A stretch of 61,588 nucleotides of DNA from Jiella sonneratiae (GCF_017353515.1 NZ_JAFMPY010000028.1:1-61588); one strand, 5' to 3'; positions 42,643 through 51,296 are shown, counted from the first letter of the stretch. The notes: a model not told the origin generated them from the letters alone. Made by a program: numbers and translations.

Positions 42643-43102
42643 CCTGGTCTCCTCATGTGACGTTCGGTCGCAGACATCGCGGCCGTTTCGAGAGGAAGGC
42701 TCGCGCGAAACGGCGAGCGAAGGGTTAACGCCCGCGGCCCCGGCGCTAACGATCTTTGCCAACTCTTCCCTAGGGTTAATGGAGGGTTTCGCCGGCGGCT
42801 CGCCGCCCCGACCGGCCGGCGGCGCAGGCAGGCCCGGGCAAGCAAAAGATGAAATAGTAGGCGGCAGACAAAAAGGCCCAATTTGAGGGCATTGTGCAAT
42901 GCAGCAAAACTGCTAGCATCGTCGTCGCCTGCCGGTTCCACTGGCAGGTCGAAACCTGAGTGCAGCGACGCAAGGCAACGACCGTCGGCAGCCATGCCGG
43001 CGGCGCGGGAGAGCCGTGCCTGAGCAAGAAAGTCCGGCAGCCGCCGGAGATCCAGCAACCGGCCGCAGGCGGAGGCGCGGCACCAACGATCGGAGACGTT
43101 CG
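42643..43102. other. Gene-free region between ldt and the Cys-rich small gene
   Basis: 460 bp. It probably holds divergent promoters. A GCATTGTGCAATGC palindrome lies at 42889-42902 and a CCTGCC...GGCAGG hairpin at about 42939-42959. No open frame has convincing protein features, and no known RNA gene was recognised. Confidence 0.5.
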
Positions 43103-43297
43103 ATGATCGCCCTGACCCTCGTGATGTGTCTCAACGCCCAGCCCCAGAACTGTCGTGCCGAGGACGTCGCCTTCGACGGCTCGATCATGCAGTGCGCGAT
43201 GTTCGGCCAGGCGGCCGCGGCGACCTATATGAACGGCCGGCCGAAATGGTCGCTGAAGCGCTACAGCTGCTCCAGCCGCCGGCTGAAGGACGCCTGA
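43103..43297 (+). CDS. 64-aa Cys-containing small protein, conserved-hypothetical type
   Basis: The protein runs from ATG 43103, with GGAG about 8 bp upstream. It has four cysteines in LVMCLNAQPQNCRAE, IMQCAMFG and RYSCSSRR, a hydrophobic start without a clear cleavage site, and a basic tail. Similar short proteins occur in Hyphomicrobiales and are listed as hypothetical; I know no function. The Cys spacing would allow two disulfides or a metal site. It is 58 bp upstream of the tag gene on the same strand and could be co-transcribed. Confidence 0.7.
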   Translation: MIALTLVMCLNAQPQNCRAEDVAFDGSIMQCAMFGQAAAATYMNGRPKWSLKRYSCSSRRLKDA

Positions 43298-43355
43298 TCC
43301 GGGCTCCCGGCGCATGCTTGCGGATTTTCCCGCGGGCTGACACAAGCTGTCGGCG

Positions 43356-44009
43356 ATGGCCGACCCCGAACACCTTGCCGACGGACTGCTTCGCCGCGAA
43401 GACGGCTCGGCCGGCTGCGCCTGGCACGGCACCGACCTGCTTTACCGCCGGTATCACGACGCCGAGTGGGGGCGCCCCACGGCCGACGACGACCGGCTCT
43501 ACGAAAAGCTCTGCCTCGAAGGTTTCCAGGCCGGGCTCTCCTGGCTGACGATCCTCAGGAAGCGCGAGGCGTTCCGCGCGGCCTTCGACGGTTTTTCGAT
43601 CGAGCGCGTCGCCCGCATGGGCGAGGGGGACGTCGAGCGGCTGGTGCAGGACCCCGGCATCGTGCGCCACCGCGGCAAGATCGCCTCGGCGATCAACAAT
43701 GCGCGGCGCGCGGCGGCGATCAAGGAGAGCCACGGCTCCTTCGCCGCGTTCCTCTGGGGCTTCGAGCCGCCGGCTGAGGAGCGCCCGGCCGCGGTGACGG
43801 CCGAGTTCGTCCGCCAGACGCCGGCGAGCGCCGCCTCCCTGCGCCTTTCCAAGGCGCTGAAGAAGGCCGGCTTCAGCTTCGTCGGCCAGACCACGGTCTA
43901 TGCCTTCATGCAGTCGATGGGCTTCGTCAACGACCATCTCGAGGGCTGCGCGGCGCGCGAGCCCTGCGAAGCGGAGCGGGCGGCGTTCCGGCGACCCGCG
44001 ACGGGCTGA
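43356..44009 (+). CDS. tag: DNA-3-methyladenine glycosylase I
   Basis: 217 aa. It removes 3-methyladenine from alkylated DNA in base-excision repair. Family features are CAWHGTDLLYRRYHDAEWG, the aromatic/Glu pocket LYEKLCLEGFQAGLSWLTIL, RHRGKIASAINNARRA, and GFSFVGQTTVYAFMQSMGFVNDH. The Zn-binding site of Tag uses N-terminal Cys and C-terminal His/Cys residues: GCAWHG and NDHLEGCAAREPC are present. The start ATG 43356 gives MADPEHLADG; the domain begins near residue 20. Confidence 0.95.
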   Translation: MADPEHLADGLLRREDGSAGCAWHGTDLLYRRYHDAEWGRPTADDDRLYEKLCLEGFQAGLSWLTILRKREAFRAAFDGFSIERVARMGEGDVERLVQDPGIVRHRGKIASAINNARRAAAIKESHGSFAAFLWGFEPPAEERPAAVTAEFVRQTPASAASLRLSKALKKAGFSFVGQTTVYAFMQSMGFVNDHLEGCAAREPCEAERAAFRRPATG

Positions 44010-44172
44010 TGCGGCCCGACGCGGGGTTCACGCTTGGAGAATGCGGCACTGCCGGAACCTCGATCGTTCTTTGAAACGAACCGCGATGGCACCGTCGCAA
44101 GCCGCAAAGCCATTGGCAGTTGAAAAGTCCGTGGGTAAGCTCTTTCGACTGTCGGCAAGCGGGTCCACACTG

Positions 44173-44601
44173 ATGGCTTCGATGACGGTAGAGTTGCGCA
44201 GCGTCGACACCACGCAAGCCGCTTTGGGCTGGGCAGGCGGCCATACGATCGTCGTCGACCGGCCCGAGGGAAAAGCCGGCGGCTTGGGGTTGGGGTTCAA
44301 CGGTGCTCAGCTCCTCGGCTTGGCGATCGGCGGCTGTTTCGCCAATGATCTGCGATACGTCGCCCATGATATGAGGGTCGAACTCGGGACGATTGCGATC
44401 ACCGTCACCGTCGAACTGAACGGCGATCCCTTGCTCATGACCGGAGCGACGATGACGGTCGCTTGTGAAATGCTCGATGGCTCGAATGCTGAAGACCTGA
44501 TCGCAAAGGCAAGCGCGACGACGATGGTCACGAACTCCATCCGCAACGGCGCTCCGGTCAAAATCCAGGCAATCGGATCGAACGGCGCGAACTCAGGCTG
44601 A
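44173..44601 (+). CDS. OsmC-family protein, second copy
   Basis: About 142 aa if started at ATG 44173; 44182 and an upstream ATG at 44086 are also possible, and none has a good Shine-Dalgarno sequence. The OsmC fold is recognisable by GFNGAQLLGLAIGGCFANDL, with the first Cys, and MTVACEMLDGSNAEDLIAKA, with the second. The early HTIVVDRPEGKAGG loop is also typical. It would reduce organic hydroperoxides in the cytoplasm. It is less GC-rich than the surrounding core genes, and is followed at once by a palindromic hairpin shared with a site 900 bp downstream, suggesting that the stretch is accessory. Confidence 0.8.
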   Translation: MASMTVELRSVDTTQAALGWAGGHTIVVDRPEGKAGGLGLGFNGAQLLGLAIGGCFANDLRYVAHDMRVELGTIAITVTVELNGDPLLMTGATMTVACEMLDGSNAEDLIAKASATTMVTNSIRNGAPVKIQAIGSNGANSG

Positions 44602-44625
44602 AACAGAATACAATGATTCTGTTTC
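44600..44625. repeat. GAAACAGAAT hairpin, copy 1
   Basis: GAAACAGAAT (44600-44609) pairs with ATTCTGTTTC (44616-44625). The same 10-bp arms recur at 45493-45517, on the other side of the AT-rich sulfotransferase gene. It could also terminate the OsmC transcript. Confidence 0.85.
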
Positions 44626-44648
44626 AAATGCGTGATCATTCATCATGG

Positions 44649-45389
44649 CTAGCGTGTGGAATTATCTTTCTTCGACAGCGTACGGTTCAACCAAACATCG
44701 TGGGACGAGGGAAAAACGATAGGATCTAATCCGAGGATGCGCAAAAATTGTGGGATAACCGTGCCATCCTGAGCGATAGTGTCATCATAACTGAAGTAGT
44801 GTCCATTCTTGCCGAAAAATTCTCGAATCTTATCGTGATCTAGCAGCCACGATTTATCTGAAAAGTCGAAAGTTCCGTCTTCTAATACCTCATTAGAGAC
44901 TGAATCTTTAAGAATACCGCTACGCTCGACCTGTGCACGCCAACTCTGCATCCAAGTCGACTTATTCCGGAAAAATCCTATCGGCCGAAGTTGAAACCCG
45001 TCCGTAAGATCGGAAAGTAGATCTCTTTCAACGGCTGTACGAAGAAAAGAGAATGATTCTGAAGATAATACAATATTTCCTTCTGGAAATTTATGAAACA
45101 TATTATTTACTGATTTTGCAATAATATTTGCTCGATTATTATCAAGTCGGACGCCAATTCCCTTAAGACGCATAATAGTATTAAGTTTAGGTCGTATTAA
45201 TACATGCGCCAACTGAAAACAATTAGCGCGATTTTCTGTTTCGATTTCTCCTTTATCGATTATTTTGATATCTTGAATAATACGAAACCCACGTCCTTTA
45301 AAAATACTCTTATGCGTATTAATATAGCTTTGGATTGACGTAGTGCCGGTCTTATGCAAGCCAAAATGAAGAAAAATAGTCTTGGCCAA
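44649..45389 (-). CDS. Sulfotransferase-like protein, AT-rich, likely acquired
   Basis: 246 aa from a TTG start at 45389 with AGGAG upstream. The N-terminus AKTIFLHFGLHKTGTTSIQS is the 5'-phosphosulfate-binding loop (HKTGTTS) of the sulfotransferase family that uses PAPS. Another landmark is NIVLSSESFSFLR around residue 110, a 3'-phosphate-loop-like segment. It would transfer sulfate to a cell-surface glycan or lipid. Base composition is far more AT-rich than the neighbours, and identical hairpins flank the gene (44600-44625, 45493-45517), pointing to acquisition as a single-gene cassette. Confidence 0.8.
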   Translation of the reverse strand: MAKTIFLHFGLHKTGTTSIQSYINTHKSIFKGRGFRIIQDIKIIDKGEIETENRANCFQLAHVLIRPKLNTIMRLKGIGVRLDNNRANIIAKSVNNMFHKFPEGNIVLSSESFSFLRTAVERDLLSDLTDGFQLRPIGFFRNKSTWMQSWRAQVERSGILKDSVSNEVLEDGTFDFSDKSWLLDHDKIREFFGKNGHYFSYDDTIAQDGTVIPQFLRILGLDPIVFPSSHDVWLNRTLSKKDNSTR

Positions 45390-45492
45390 TTCAGCATCTC
45401 CTGATATTCAGACACACAATTTTCCTGTAATATCCACAGGAATGCTAGCCGAAAAGACGGCCACGTGAGCAATCACAAGCTTGGTCGAACAT

Positions 45493-45517
45493 GAAACAGA
45501 ATTGTCAATTCTGTTTC
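45493..45517. repeat. GAAACAGAAT hairpin, copy 2
   Basis: GAAACAGAAT (45493-45502) and ATTCTGTTTC (45508-45517) around TGTCA. Together with copy 1 it brackets the sulfotransferase gene. Confidence 0.85.
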
Positions 45518-45555
45518 AGTTTCAACCCCGTGGGCGATCCTCGAAAATTCGGGCG

Positions 45556-45696
45556 TTACCCCACCAGCATCAGCCGCAGGGTCAGGGCGACGGCTCCGAC
45601 GAAGCCGACGCCTGCGCACCACAGGAGGAGGAACCACAGCCAGCGCTGCCATCGCGGCCGGCCGGCGCTCGCGCGCCTGACGTCTTCCGGGGTCAA
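45556..45696 (-). CDS. DUF2474 small membrane protein, CydX-like partner of cytochrome bd
   Basis: 46 aa from a TTG start whose first bases overlap the cydB stop (TTGA). It has one membrane helix (RWLWFLLLWCAGVGFVGAVALTL) after a short basic segment. Small DUF2474 proteins follow cydAB in many alphaproteobacteria and are thought to support oxidase assembly like CydX in enterobacteria. Size, topology and position all fit. The translational coupling suggests near-stoichiometric synthesis with CydB. The rare TTG start would reduce the yield slightly. Confidence 0.82.
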   Translation of the reverse strand: MTPEDVRRASAGRPRWQRWLWFLLLWCAGVGFVGAVALTLRLMLVG

Positions 45697-46694
45697 TGGT
45701 AGCCCTCGCCTTCCCGCACCTTGCCGCGAAACACCCAGTAGGCAAAGCTCGTATAGATCAGGATCGTCGGGATCAGCACCGCCGCTCCGGCGAGCAGGAA
45801 GCTCAGGCTCTCCTCGGGCGCCGCCGCCTGCCAGATGGTGACGCTCGGCGGGATGATGTGCGGGTAGAAGTTGATCCCGAGACCGACGAAGCACAAGAGG
45901 AAGAGGCCGAGCGCCGAGAGGAACGGCCGGTAATGGCGGCCGGCGGCCAGCGACTGGAACAGGCTGAACGCCAGGACGAGGAGGAGGAGCGGCACCCAGG
46001 CGACGCTCAGGAACTGGGCGGTGCCGGAAAACCACCGCGAATAGAACTGCGGCTGGCGAAACGGCATCCACAGGCTGACGGCGGCGATCGCGGCGAGGGT
46101 GCCCACGGCGAGGAAAGTGGCGTAGCGGCGGGCGATGTCGTGGACCTCGCCTTCGGTCTTCATCACCAGCCAGGTCGCCCCGAGCAGCGCATAGCCGACG
46201 ACGACGGCGAGGCCGGTCATCAGCGAGAACGGCGTCAGCCAGTCGAACCAGCCGCCGGCATAGCTGCGGCCTTCGACCGAAATGCCCTGCACCAGCGCCC
46301 CCAGCGCGATACCCTGGCAGAAGGCGGCGGTGAGCGATCCGGCGAAGAACGACACGTCCCAGAGCCAGCGCCCGCGCACCGTCTTGAAGCGGTATTCGAA
46401 GGCAACGCCGCGGAAGATCAGCGCCAGGAGCATGACGACGATCGGCGCGTAAAGCGCCGGCATGATGATCGAATAGGCCAGCGGAAACACCGCGAACAGG
46501 CCGCCCCCGCCGAGCACCAGCCAGGTTTCGTTGCCGTCCCAGATCGGCGCGACGGAGTTCATCGCCGTGTCGCGGCTCTCGTGCCGGCCGAGGAAGGGAA
46601 ACAGGATGCCGGTGCCGAGATCGAAGCCGTCGAGGACGACATAGGCGAGAACGGCGAAGGCGATGAGGAACGCCCAGAGAACGGCAAGGTCCAT
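45693..46694 (-). CDS. cydB: Cytochrome bd-type quinol oxidase subunit II
   Basis: 333 aa from ATG 46694, starting MDLAVLWAFLIAFAVLAYVVLDGFDLG as usual for CydB. About eight or nine helices are predicted, with WDGNETWLVLGGGGLFAVFP, a highly conserved stretch in the family. It pairs with CydA in the inner membrane to reduce O2 to water from quinol. The pair resembles the cyanide-insensitive (CioB) branch common in alphaproteobacteria, judged mainly from CydA. It is 32 bp after cydA and overlaps the DUF2474 gene. Confidence 0.96.
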   Translation of the reverse strand: MDLAVLWAFLIAFAVLAYVVLDGFDLGTGILFPFLGRHESRDTAMNSVAPIWDGNETWLVLGGGGLFAVFPLAYSIIMPALYAPIVVMLLALIFRGVAFEYRFKTVRGRWLWDVSFFAGSLTAAFCQGIALGALVQGISVEGRSYAGGWFDWLTPFSLMTGLAVVVGYALLGATWLVMKTEGEVHDIARRYATFLAVGTLAAIAAVSLWMPFRQPQFYSRWFSGTAQFLSVAWVPLLLLVLAFSLFQSLAAGRHYRPFLSALGLFLLCFVGLGINFYPHIIPPSVTIWQAAAPEESLSFLLAGAAVLIPTILIYTSFAYWVFRGKVREGEGYH

Positions 46695-46726
46695 TTCGTC
46701 TCTCCTGTCGAGCAGTCCGTCTGCGG

Positions 46727-48145
46727 CTATGCGGCCGGATCCGCGGCGCCGCGCCGGCCGAGCGAGGGGGCCGGCGTGATGCCGGCGGTCCGCGTCGGCT
46801 GGTGCGGCGTGTCCGCCTCGTAGGGGCTCGGCGCCCGGCCCATCAGCCGCAGGATGTAGAAGGTGCCGGCGCCGAACAGCAGGAAATAGACGACGACGAA
46901 GGCGACGAGCGAGGCGCCGACGGCCGGCGCGCCGATAGGCGAGTGGCTCTCGGCGGTGCGCAGCAGCCCGTAGACGGTATAGGGCTGGCGGCCCATCTCG
47001 GTGGTCACCCAGCCGCACAGGACGGCGACGAAGCCGGCCGGCGACATCAATATCATCGCGCGCTGCAGCCAGTCGGATTCGTAGAGCGTGCCGCGGAACC
47101 GCTTCCAGAGCGACCACAGGCCGAGGCCGAGCATGGCGAAGCCGATGCCGACCATCACCCGGAACGTCCAGAAGATCACCGTCGAATCCGGCCACTCGTC
47201 GCGCGGGAAGGCCTTCAGCCCCTTCACTACGCCGTCGAGGCTGTGGGTAAGGATCAGCGAGCCGAGATAGGGGATCTCGACGGCGTATTTCGTCTTGGCC
47301 GCCTGCATGTCCGGAACGCCGAACAGCGTCAGCGGCATCGGATGGTCGGCATTCGTCTCGAAATGGCCCTCCATCGCCGCGACCTTGGCGGGCTGGTATT
47401 CGAGCGTGTTGAGGCCGTGGGCGTCGCCGGCGAAGATCTGCACCGGGGCGACGAGCGTCGCCATCCAGAGCGCCATCGAGAACATCGTCCGCGCCGACGC
47501 ATTGTAGCGGTTCTGCAGGAGATGGAAGGCGCCGACCCCGCCGACGACGAAAGCCGTGGTGAGGAAGGCGGCGAGCACCATGTGGACGAGGCGGTAGGGG
47601 AAGGACGGGTTGAAGATCACCGCCCACCAGTCGTTCGGCACGAACTGGCCGTCGGCATTGACGCCGTAGCCGGCGGGGGTGTGCATCCAGCTGTTCGCCG
47701 AGAGGATCCAGAACGCCGAGAACAGCGTGCCGAGCGCGACGACGCAGGTGGCGAAGAAGTGCAGTCCGTTGCCGACCTTCTTCTGGCCGAACAGCATGAT
47801 GCCGAGAAACCCGGCCTCGAGGAAGAAGGCCGTCAGCACCTCGTATCCCATCAGCGGGCCGAGAACAGGGCCGGTCCTGTCGGAGAAGACCGACCAGTTG
47901 GTGCCGAACTGGTAGCTCATGACGATGCCGGAGACGACGCCCATGCCGAAGACGACTGCGAAGATCTTCACCCAATACTTGAACGTGTCCATGTAGACCG
48001 GCTTGCCGGTCGACAGCCACAGCCCCTCCAGCACCGCGAGATAGGCGGCCAGCCCGATGGTGAAGGCCGGAAAGACGATGTGGGCGGAAACGGTGAAGGC
48101 GAACTGGAAACGGGCCAGGTTGACGGGGTCGTAGCCGTCGAACAT
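46727..48145 (-). CDS. cydA: Cytochrome bd-type quinol oxidase subunit I (CioA-like)
   Basis: 472 aa. It carries the haem ligands and the quinol-binding loop. Visible segments include LARFQFAFTVSAHIVFPAFT near the N-terminus, which contains a conserved His, GMGVVSGIVMSYQFGTNW, and GWVTTEMGRQPYTVYGLLRT, a strongly conserved helix. The periplasmic Q loop is short compared with E. coli CydA, which fits the CioA branch. The predicted start MFDGYDPVNLARFQF has a normal position. A large palindrome lies 42-120 bp upstream. Confidence 0.96.
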   Translation of the reverse strand: MFDGYDPVNLARFQFAFTVSAHIVFPAFTIGLAAYLAVLEGLWLSTGKPVYMDTFKYWVKIFAVVFGMGVVSGIVMSYQFGTNWSVFSDRTGPVLGPLMGYEVLTAFFLEAGFLGIMLFGQKKVGNGLHFFATCVVALGTLFSAFWILSANSWMHTPAGYGVNADGQFVPNDWWAVIFNPSFPYRLVHMVLAAFLTTAFVVGGVGAFHLLQNRYNASARTMFSMALWMATLVAPVQIFAGDAHGLNTLEYQPAKVAAMEGHFETNADHPMPLTLFGVPDMQAAKTKYAVEIPYLGSLILTHSLDGVVKGLKAFPRDEWPDSTVIFWTFRVMVGIGFAMLGLGLWSLWKRFRGTLYESDWLQRAMILMSPAGFVAVLCGWVTTEMGRQPYTVYGLLRTAESHSPIGAPAVGASLVAFVVVYFLLFGAGTFYILRLMGRAPSPYEADTPHQPTRTAGITPAPSLGRRGAADPAA

Positions 48146-48186
48146 CGCGGGGCTCCGGTGTTCTTTCAGGGGCAGTCCGTTCCCAT

Positions 48187-48264
48187 CTAGTGGATTGAAT
48201 TTGACATTTGAGTCCCGATCGGGCGAGGCGTCGTATCAAATGTCAAATTCGAAAAATCCACTAG
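48187..48264. repeat. 78-bp palindrome with CTAGTGGATT...AATCCACTAG ends
   Basis: The left arm CTAGTGGATT-G-AATTTGACATTTGA (48187-48211) is mirrored by TCAAATGTCAAATT-CGAAA-AATCCACTAG (48236-48264). The arms match except for short internal bulges, and the loop contains its own CCCGATCGGG palindrome. Confidence 0.9.
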
Positions 48265-48290
48265 CATCATAATCTTGGCTCGTGGTCTTT

Positions 48291-48345
48291 CGAATCCGAC
48301 ATTTGCTGCGCGGTCTCCACGAGGCGTTACCAAATGTCGGAATCG
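48291..48345. repeat. 55-bp palindrome, relative of the preceding element
   Basis: CGAATCCGACATTTG (48291-48305) pairs with CAAATGTCGGAATCG (48331-48345), with one mismatch. The GACATTTG core is shared with the 78-bp palindrome 26 bp upstream. Confidence 0.85.
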
Positions 48346-48719
48346 GACCACTGGGCGCGGGCCGGCGCATCGCGAGGCGGGCTGGCGGCTTTTTGCCGAG
48401 GCGGCCACCGGACCGGACGTTTGCCAAACGTGCCGATCTCTTCTGCGGCCGACGATCCGGACGGCGCCAGGGCCGCCGACCACCGCGGAGCCTCGGGTGA
48501 GGGGTGAGGGGATGAGGCCGACGGCCCGGGAGGCTGATGCGCCGGAAAGCTGAGGGGGCGGGGTGCGCGGTATCGTCGCGGCCGGAGACCGCGCTCGGCG
48601 AAAGCTCCTCTCATTCGCCACGCATGGTTTCAATAAGTCCGCCAGTCTTACCTTAAGTTTTTCCAGAGGATGGAAATATAGCCCAAAATTAACGTCTTCC
48701 TGACATGGTCTGACCGACG

Positions 48720-50183
48720 GTGCGAAAGCACACTTACAATATCAATCGGTTGTTCAGTTCGATGCCGGGCGGTCCTTCCTCAAAGCGCCATCTCTGCGAC
48801 GACGGCGGCACCGTCGCCGTCATTTTCGCGCTCGCTCTCATCCCGATCGTGCTCGCCGTCGGCATGTTCATCGACCTCGCGCGGCTCTACAACAAGCGAA
48901 CCGAGCTGCAGGCGGCGCTGGATTCGGCCCTGCTCGCCGTCTCGGCGCGTTACAGTTCCGATATGAGCGACGCGGACATCGCGCAGGTGGTTTCCAGCTT
49001 CGTCGCCGTCAATTTCGCCGACGACGTGCCGAGCTTCGGAACGCCGGAACTCGACTCCGACGGTGCGGAGCTGTGCGTTTCGGCGGAGGATTCGATCGCC
49101 ATGACCTTCATGCAGCTCGCCAAGGTCGAGACGATGCCGCTCAAGGTGCGGTCCTGCGCGACGATGACCGAGGAGCGGAGCGTCGAGATCGCCCTCGTCC
49201 TCGACGTCTCCAGTTCGATGATCGAGAACGACCGCTTCGCGCCCCTGCAAGCGGCGGTTCAGCGCTTTCTCGACGATTTCTCGGCGAGTTCCAAGCTCGC
49301 CAGCCGCACCAAGATTTCGATCGTGCCGTTTTCGAGCCGCATCAACATCGGCCTGGAGCACACGTCCTGGCTGAAGTCCTACGGCGGCAACGCGGCCGTG
49401 CCGACCCGTTGGACCAACCCTTACTCGGTCTATTCGTCGTCGAGCTACAGCCGCGACTACTGGATCGATGGCGTGACGCCGGTGATGTACAATTCCAAGA
49501 ACTACTACTGGATGGGCTGCATCGAGCCGCGCGAAGACGTCGAGGTGAAGGACAATGGCGGGTCCGCCGGCCCCTATGGCTTCACCGACGCGACGCCCAC
49601 GGCCTCGGCCTTCGTGGCGATGGATTCCAATTCGGGCTCGTCGCAGAGCTTCTGCCCGCCGCCGATCACCCCGCTGTCGAACGACTACGCGACCCTCAGC
49701 ACGGCCGTCTCGAAGCTGACGTCGGAGGGCTCGACCCGTCTCGACGCCGGCGTGATGGGCGGCTGGTACACGCTTTCGCCGAAATGGCGGGGCGTCTGGG
49801 GCAGCGACACCACCAGCCCGGCAGACTATTCCAGCAAGGTGCACAAGGTGATGGTGTTCATGACCGACGGGTGGATGAACACGCAGTACGGCAAGAGCTC
49901 CGGCAAGCTCGACTGGTTCTGCACCTACAGCCAGTCCACGACGACCTCCTCGGTGTGCAACGACGCGGCCTATGCCGGCATGCTGTCGATCTGCGATGCC
50001 ATGAAGTCGAACGGCATCGAGATCTACACGCTGTCCTACGGCGACAGCGCGGACACCACCAACATCGCCAAATGCGCCACCGACACGAGCTATTACTACG
50101 CCGCTTCCACCAGCGACGTGAACGACATCTACGAAGCGATCGCCCGGGCGATCCGCGGCCGCTCGGTGAGGATCGTGCAGTGA
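48720..50183 (+). CDS. tadG: TadG-like protein with von Willebrand factor A domain
   Basis: 487 aa if started at GTG 48720; ATG 48762 is an alternative and neither has a clear Shine-Dalgarno sequence. The N-terminus contains DDGGTVAVIFALALIPIVLA, the TadE/TadG-type pseudopilin helix. The main part is a vWA domain with the metal-site motif DVSSSM near residue 164 and MTDGWMNT near the C-terminus, forming a MIDAS. TadG proteins sit in the envelope and assist assembly of Flp/Tad pili or tight adherence. It overlaps the next gene by 4 bp (GTGA). Confidence 0.85.
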   Translation: MRKHTYNINRLFSSMPGGPSSKRHLCDDGGTVAVIFALALIPIVLAVGMFIDLARLYNKRTELQAALDSALLAVSARYSSDMSDADIAQVVSSFVAVNFADDVPSFGTPELDSDGAELCVSAEDSIAMTFMQLAKVETMPLKVRSCATMTEERSVEIALVLDVSSSMIENDRFAPLQAAVQRFLDDFSASSKLASRTKISIVPFSSRINIGLEHTSWLKSYGGNAAVPTRWTNPYSVYSSSSYSRDYWIDGVTPVMYNSKNYYWMGCIEPREDVEVKDNGGSAGPYGFTDATPTASAFVAMDSNSGSSQSFCPPPITPLSNDYATLSTAVSKLTSEGSTRLDAGVMGGWYTLSPKWRGVWGSDTTSPADYSSKVHKVMVFMTDGWMNTQYGKSSGKLDWFCTYSQSTTTSSVCNDAAYAGMLSICDAMKSNGIEIYTLSYGDSADTTNIAKCATDTSYYYAASTSDVNDIYEAIARAIRGRSVRIVQ

Positions 50184-50752
50184 CGGGGCGGGAAGCATCT
50201 GAGCCGGCGCCGGCCGTCGCCGCGCGCCGCCGGTCCGGCGTCTTCGCGCGATCGATGCGCAGCGAAGGCGGGGCCACCGCCGTCGAGTTCGGCCTGATCG
50301 CCCTGCCTTTCGCGACCTTCCTCTTCCTGATCTTCGAGGTCGGGCTGATGTTCTTCGCCGCGACCGTCCTCGACGCCAGCGTCAAGAGCGCGGTGCGCGA
50401 GATCCGCACCGGAGAGGCGCAGTCGAACGGCGCGACGCTCGCCGCGATGAAGACGGGCATCTGCGACGGGTTCCTCGGCCTCTTCGGCTGCTCCTCGGAT
50501 CTCGTTCTCTCGGTGCGCAAGGTCGACAGCTTCGCGGACGTCACGCTCACCGACCCGGTGTCGTCGGACGGCACGCTTTCCGTCACCGAGGGCTTCGACG
50601 ACGGCGGGGCCGACGACTACGTCATCGTCCAGGCCTTCCTGCCGTGGAGCCTGTCGACCGGTCTCTTCGGCAGCGCCAAGGCGACCCTTTCGGACGGCCG
50701 GTTCCTGCTCGTTTCCACGACGCTGTTTCGCAACGAGCCCTTCGATGAGTGA
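50180..50752 (+). CDS. TadE-like pseudopilin
   Basis: 190 aa from GTG 50180, overlapping the tadG stop. After a charged ~35-residue cytoplasmic lead comes SEGGATAVEFGLIALPFATF, with the Glu of the pilin-like processing region (GG-x-x-x-E), and a single helix. The mature part is a small periplasmic domain with two Cys residues (GICDGFLGLFGCSS). TadE proteins are minor pseudopilins of the Tad secretion system. The platform and ATPase genes (tadA-C) are not in the window, so they must lie elsewhere. Overlaps the next gene by 8 bp. Confidence 0.85.
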   Translation: MTGREASEPAPAVAARRRSGVFARSMRSEGGATAVEFGLIALPFATFLFLIFEVGLMFFAATVLDASVKSAVREIRTGEAQSNGATLAAMKTGICDGFLGLFGCSSDLVLSVRKVDSFADVTLTDPVSSDGTLSVTEGFDDGGADDYVIVQAFLPWSLSTGLFGSAKATLSDGRFLLVSTTLFRNEPFDE

Positions 50753-51296
50753 GGTCGATCGCGGCAGGGCGGCGTGCCGCCCGGGACGTTTCTGGCGCGA
50801 CGCCGGCGGCGCGGCGGCCGTCGAGTTCGCCCTGGTGGTGCCGATCCTGCTCCTGATCTTCCTCGGGGCGGTCGAGATCGAACAGGCGCTCGTCGCCGAT
50901 CGCAAGCTCGGCGAGGTCGCCTCGACCGTCGCCGACCTCGTCGCGCGGGAAAAGAGCCTCGAGGCCGCCGACGTCGAAGCAATCCTGACCGGCGCCTCGG
51001 CGATCATGCTGCCCTACGACGTCAGCGATCTCGGCATTCTGGTGATCGTCAGCGACACCACGAGCTCCGGCGACACGACCGCCTGGTCGGTGGCGAAAAA
51101 CGCAACGGCGCTCACCGCCGGGAGCCCGACCACCATTTCGGTGCCCGACGCGGTCCGCGAGGTCGGCGTCCAGATGGTCGCCGTCAAGGCGACGTTCGAT
51201 CTGACGACGAGCTTCTCCGAACTGTTCGGGCAGTATGGGCTGAGCAAGGTCCATTTCGCGCGCCCGAGAATGAGCGACGCGATCACCTACGAATGA
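50745..51296 (+). CDS. TadE/TadF-like pseudopilin
   Basis: 183 aa. The segment DAGGAAAVEFALVVPILLLIF is the TadE/TadF helix with the conserved Glu. A DRKLGEVASTVADLVAREK stretch follows, and then a periplasmic beta-rich domain (about 95-175). It is the third gene of a tight tadG-tadE-tadF-like unit with overlapping reading frames, so the three proteins are probably made in a fixed ratio. The long tail after 51297 contains no further Tad gene. Confidence 0.85.
   Translation: MSEVDRGRAACRPGRFWRDAGGAAAVEFALVVPILLLIFLGAVEIEQALVADRKLGEVASTVADLVAREKSLEAADVEAILTGASAIMLPYDVSDLGILVIVSDTTSSGDTTAWSVAKNATALTAGSPTTISVPDAVREVGVQMVAVKATFDLTTSFSELFGQYGLSKVHFARPRMSDAITYE

Larger units (their letters stand above)
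48146..48719. other. Gene-free region between cydA and tadG
   Basis: 574 bp. It carries two adjacent palindromic elements (48187-48264 and 48291-48345) that share the GACATTTG sequence, then a GC-rich part, then an AT-richer promoter-like part before 48720. No protein-like frame is supported. Confidence 0.6.

Noticed and set aside
42889-42902. GCATTGTGCAATGC palindrome as another copy of the locus operator
   Set aside because: The half-sites and spacing differ from ATTGTNNACAAT, and it lies outside the locus.
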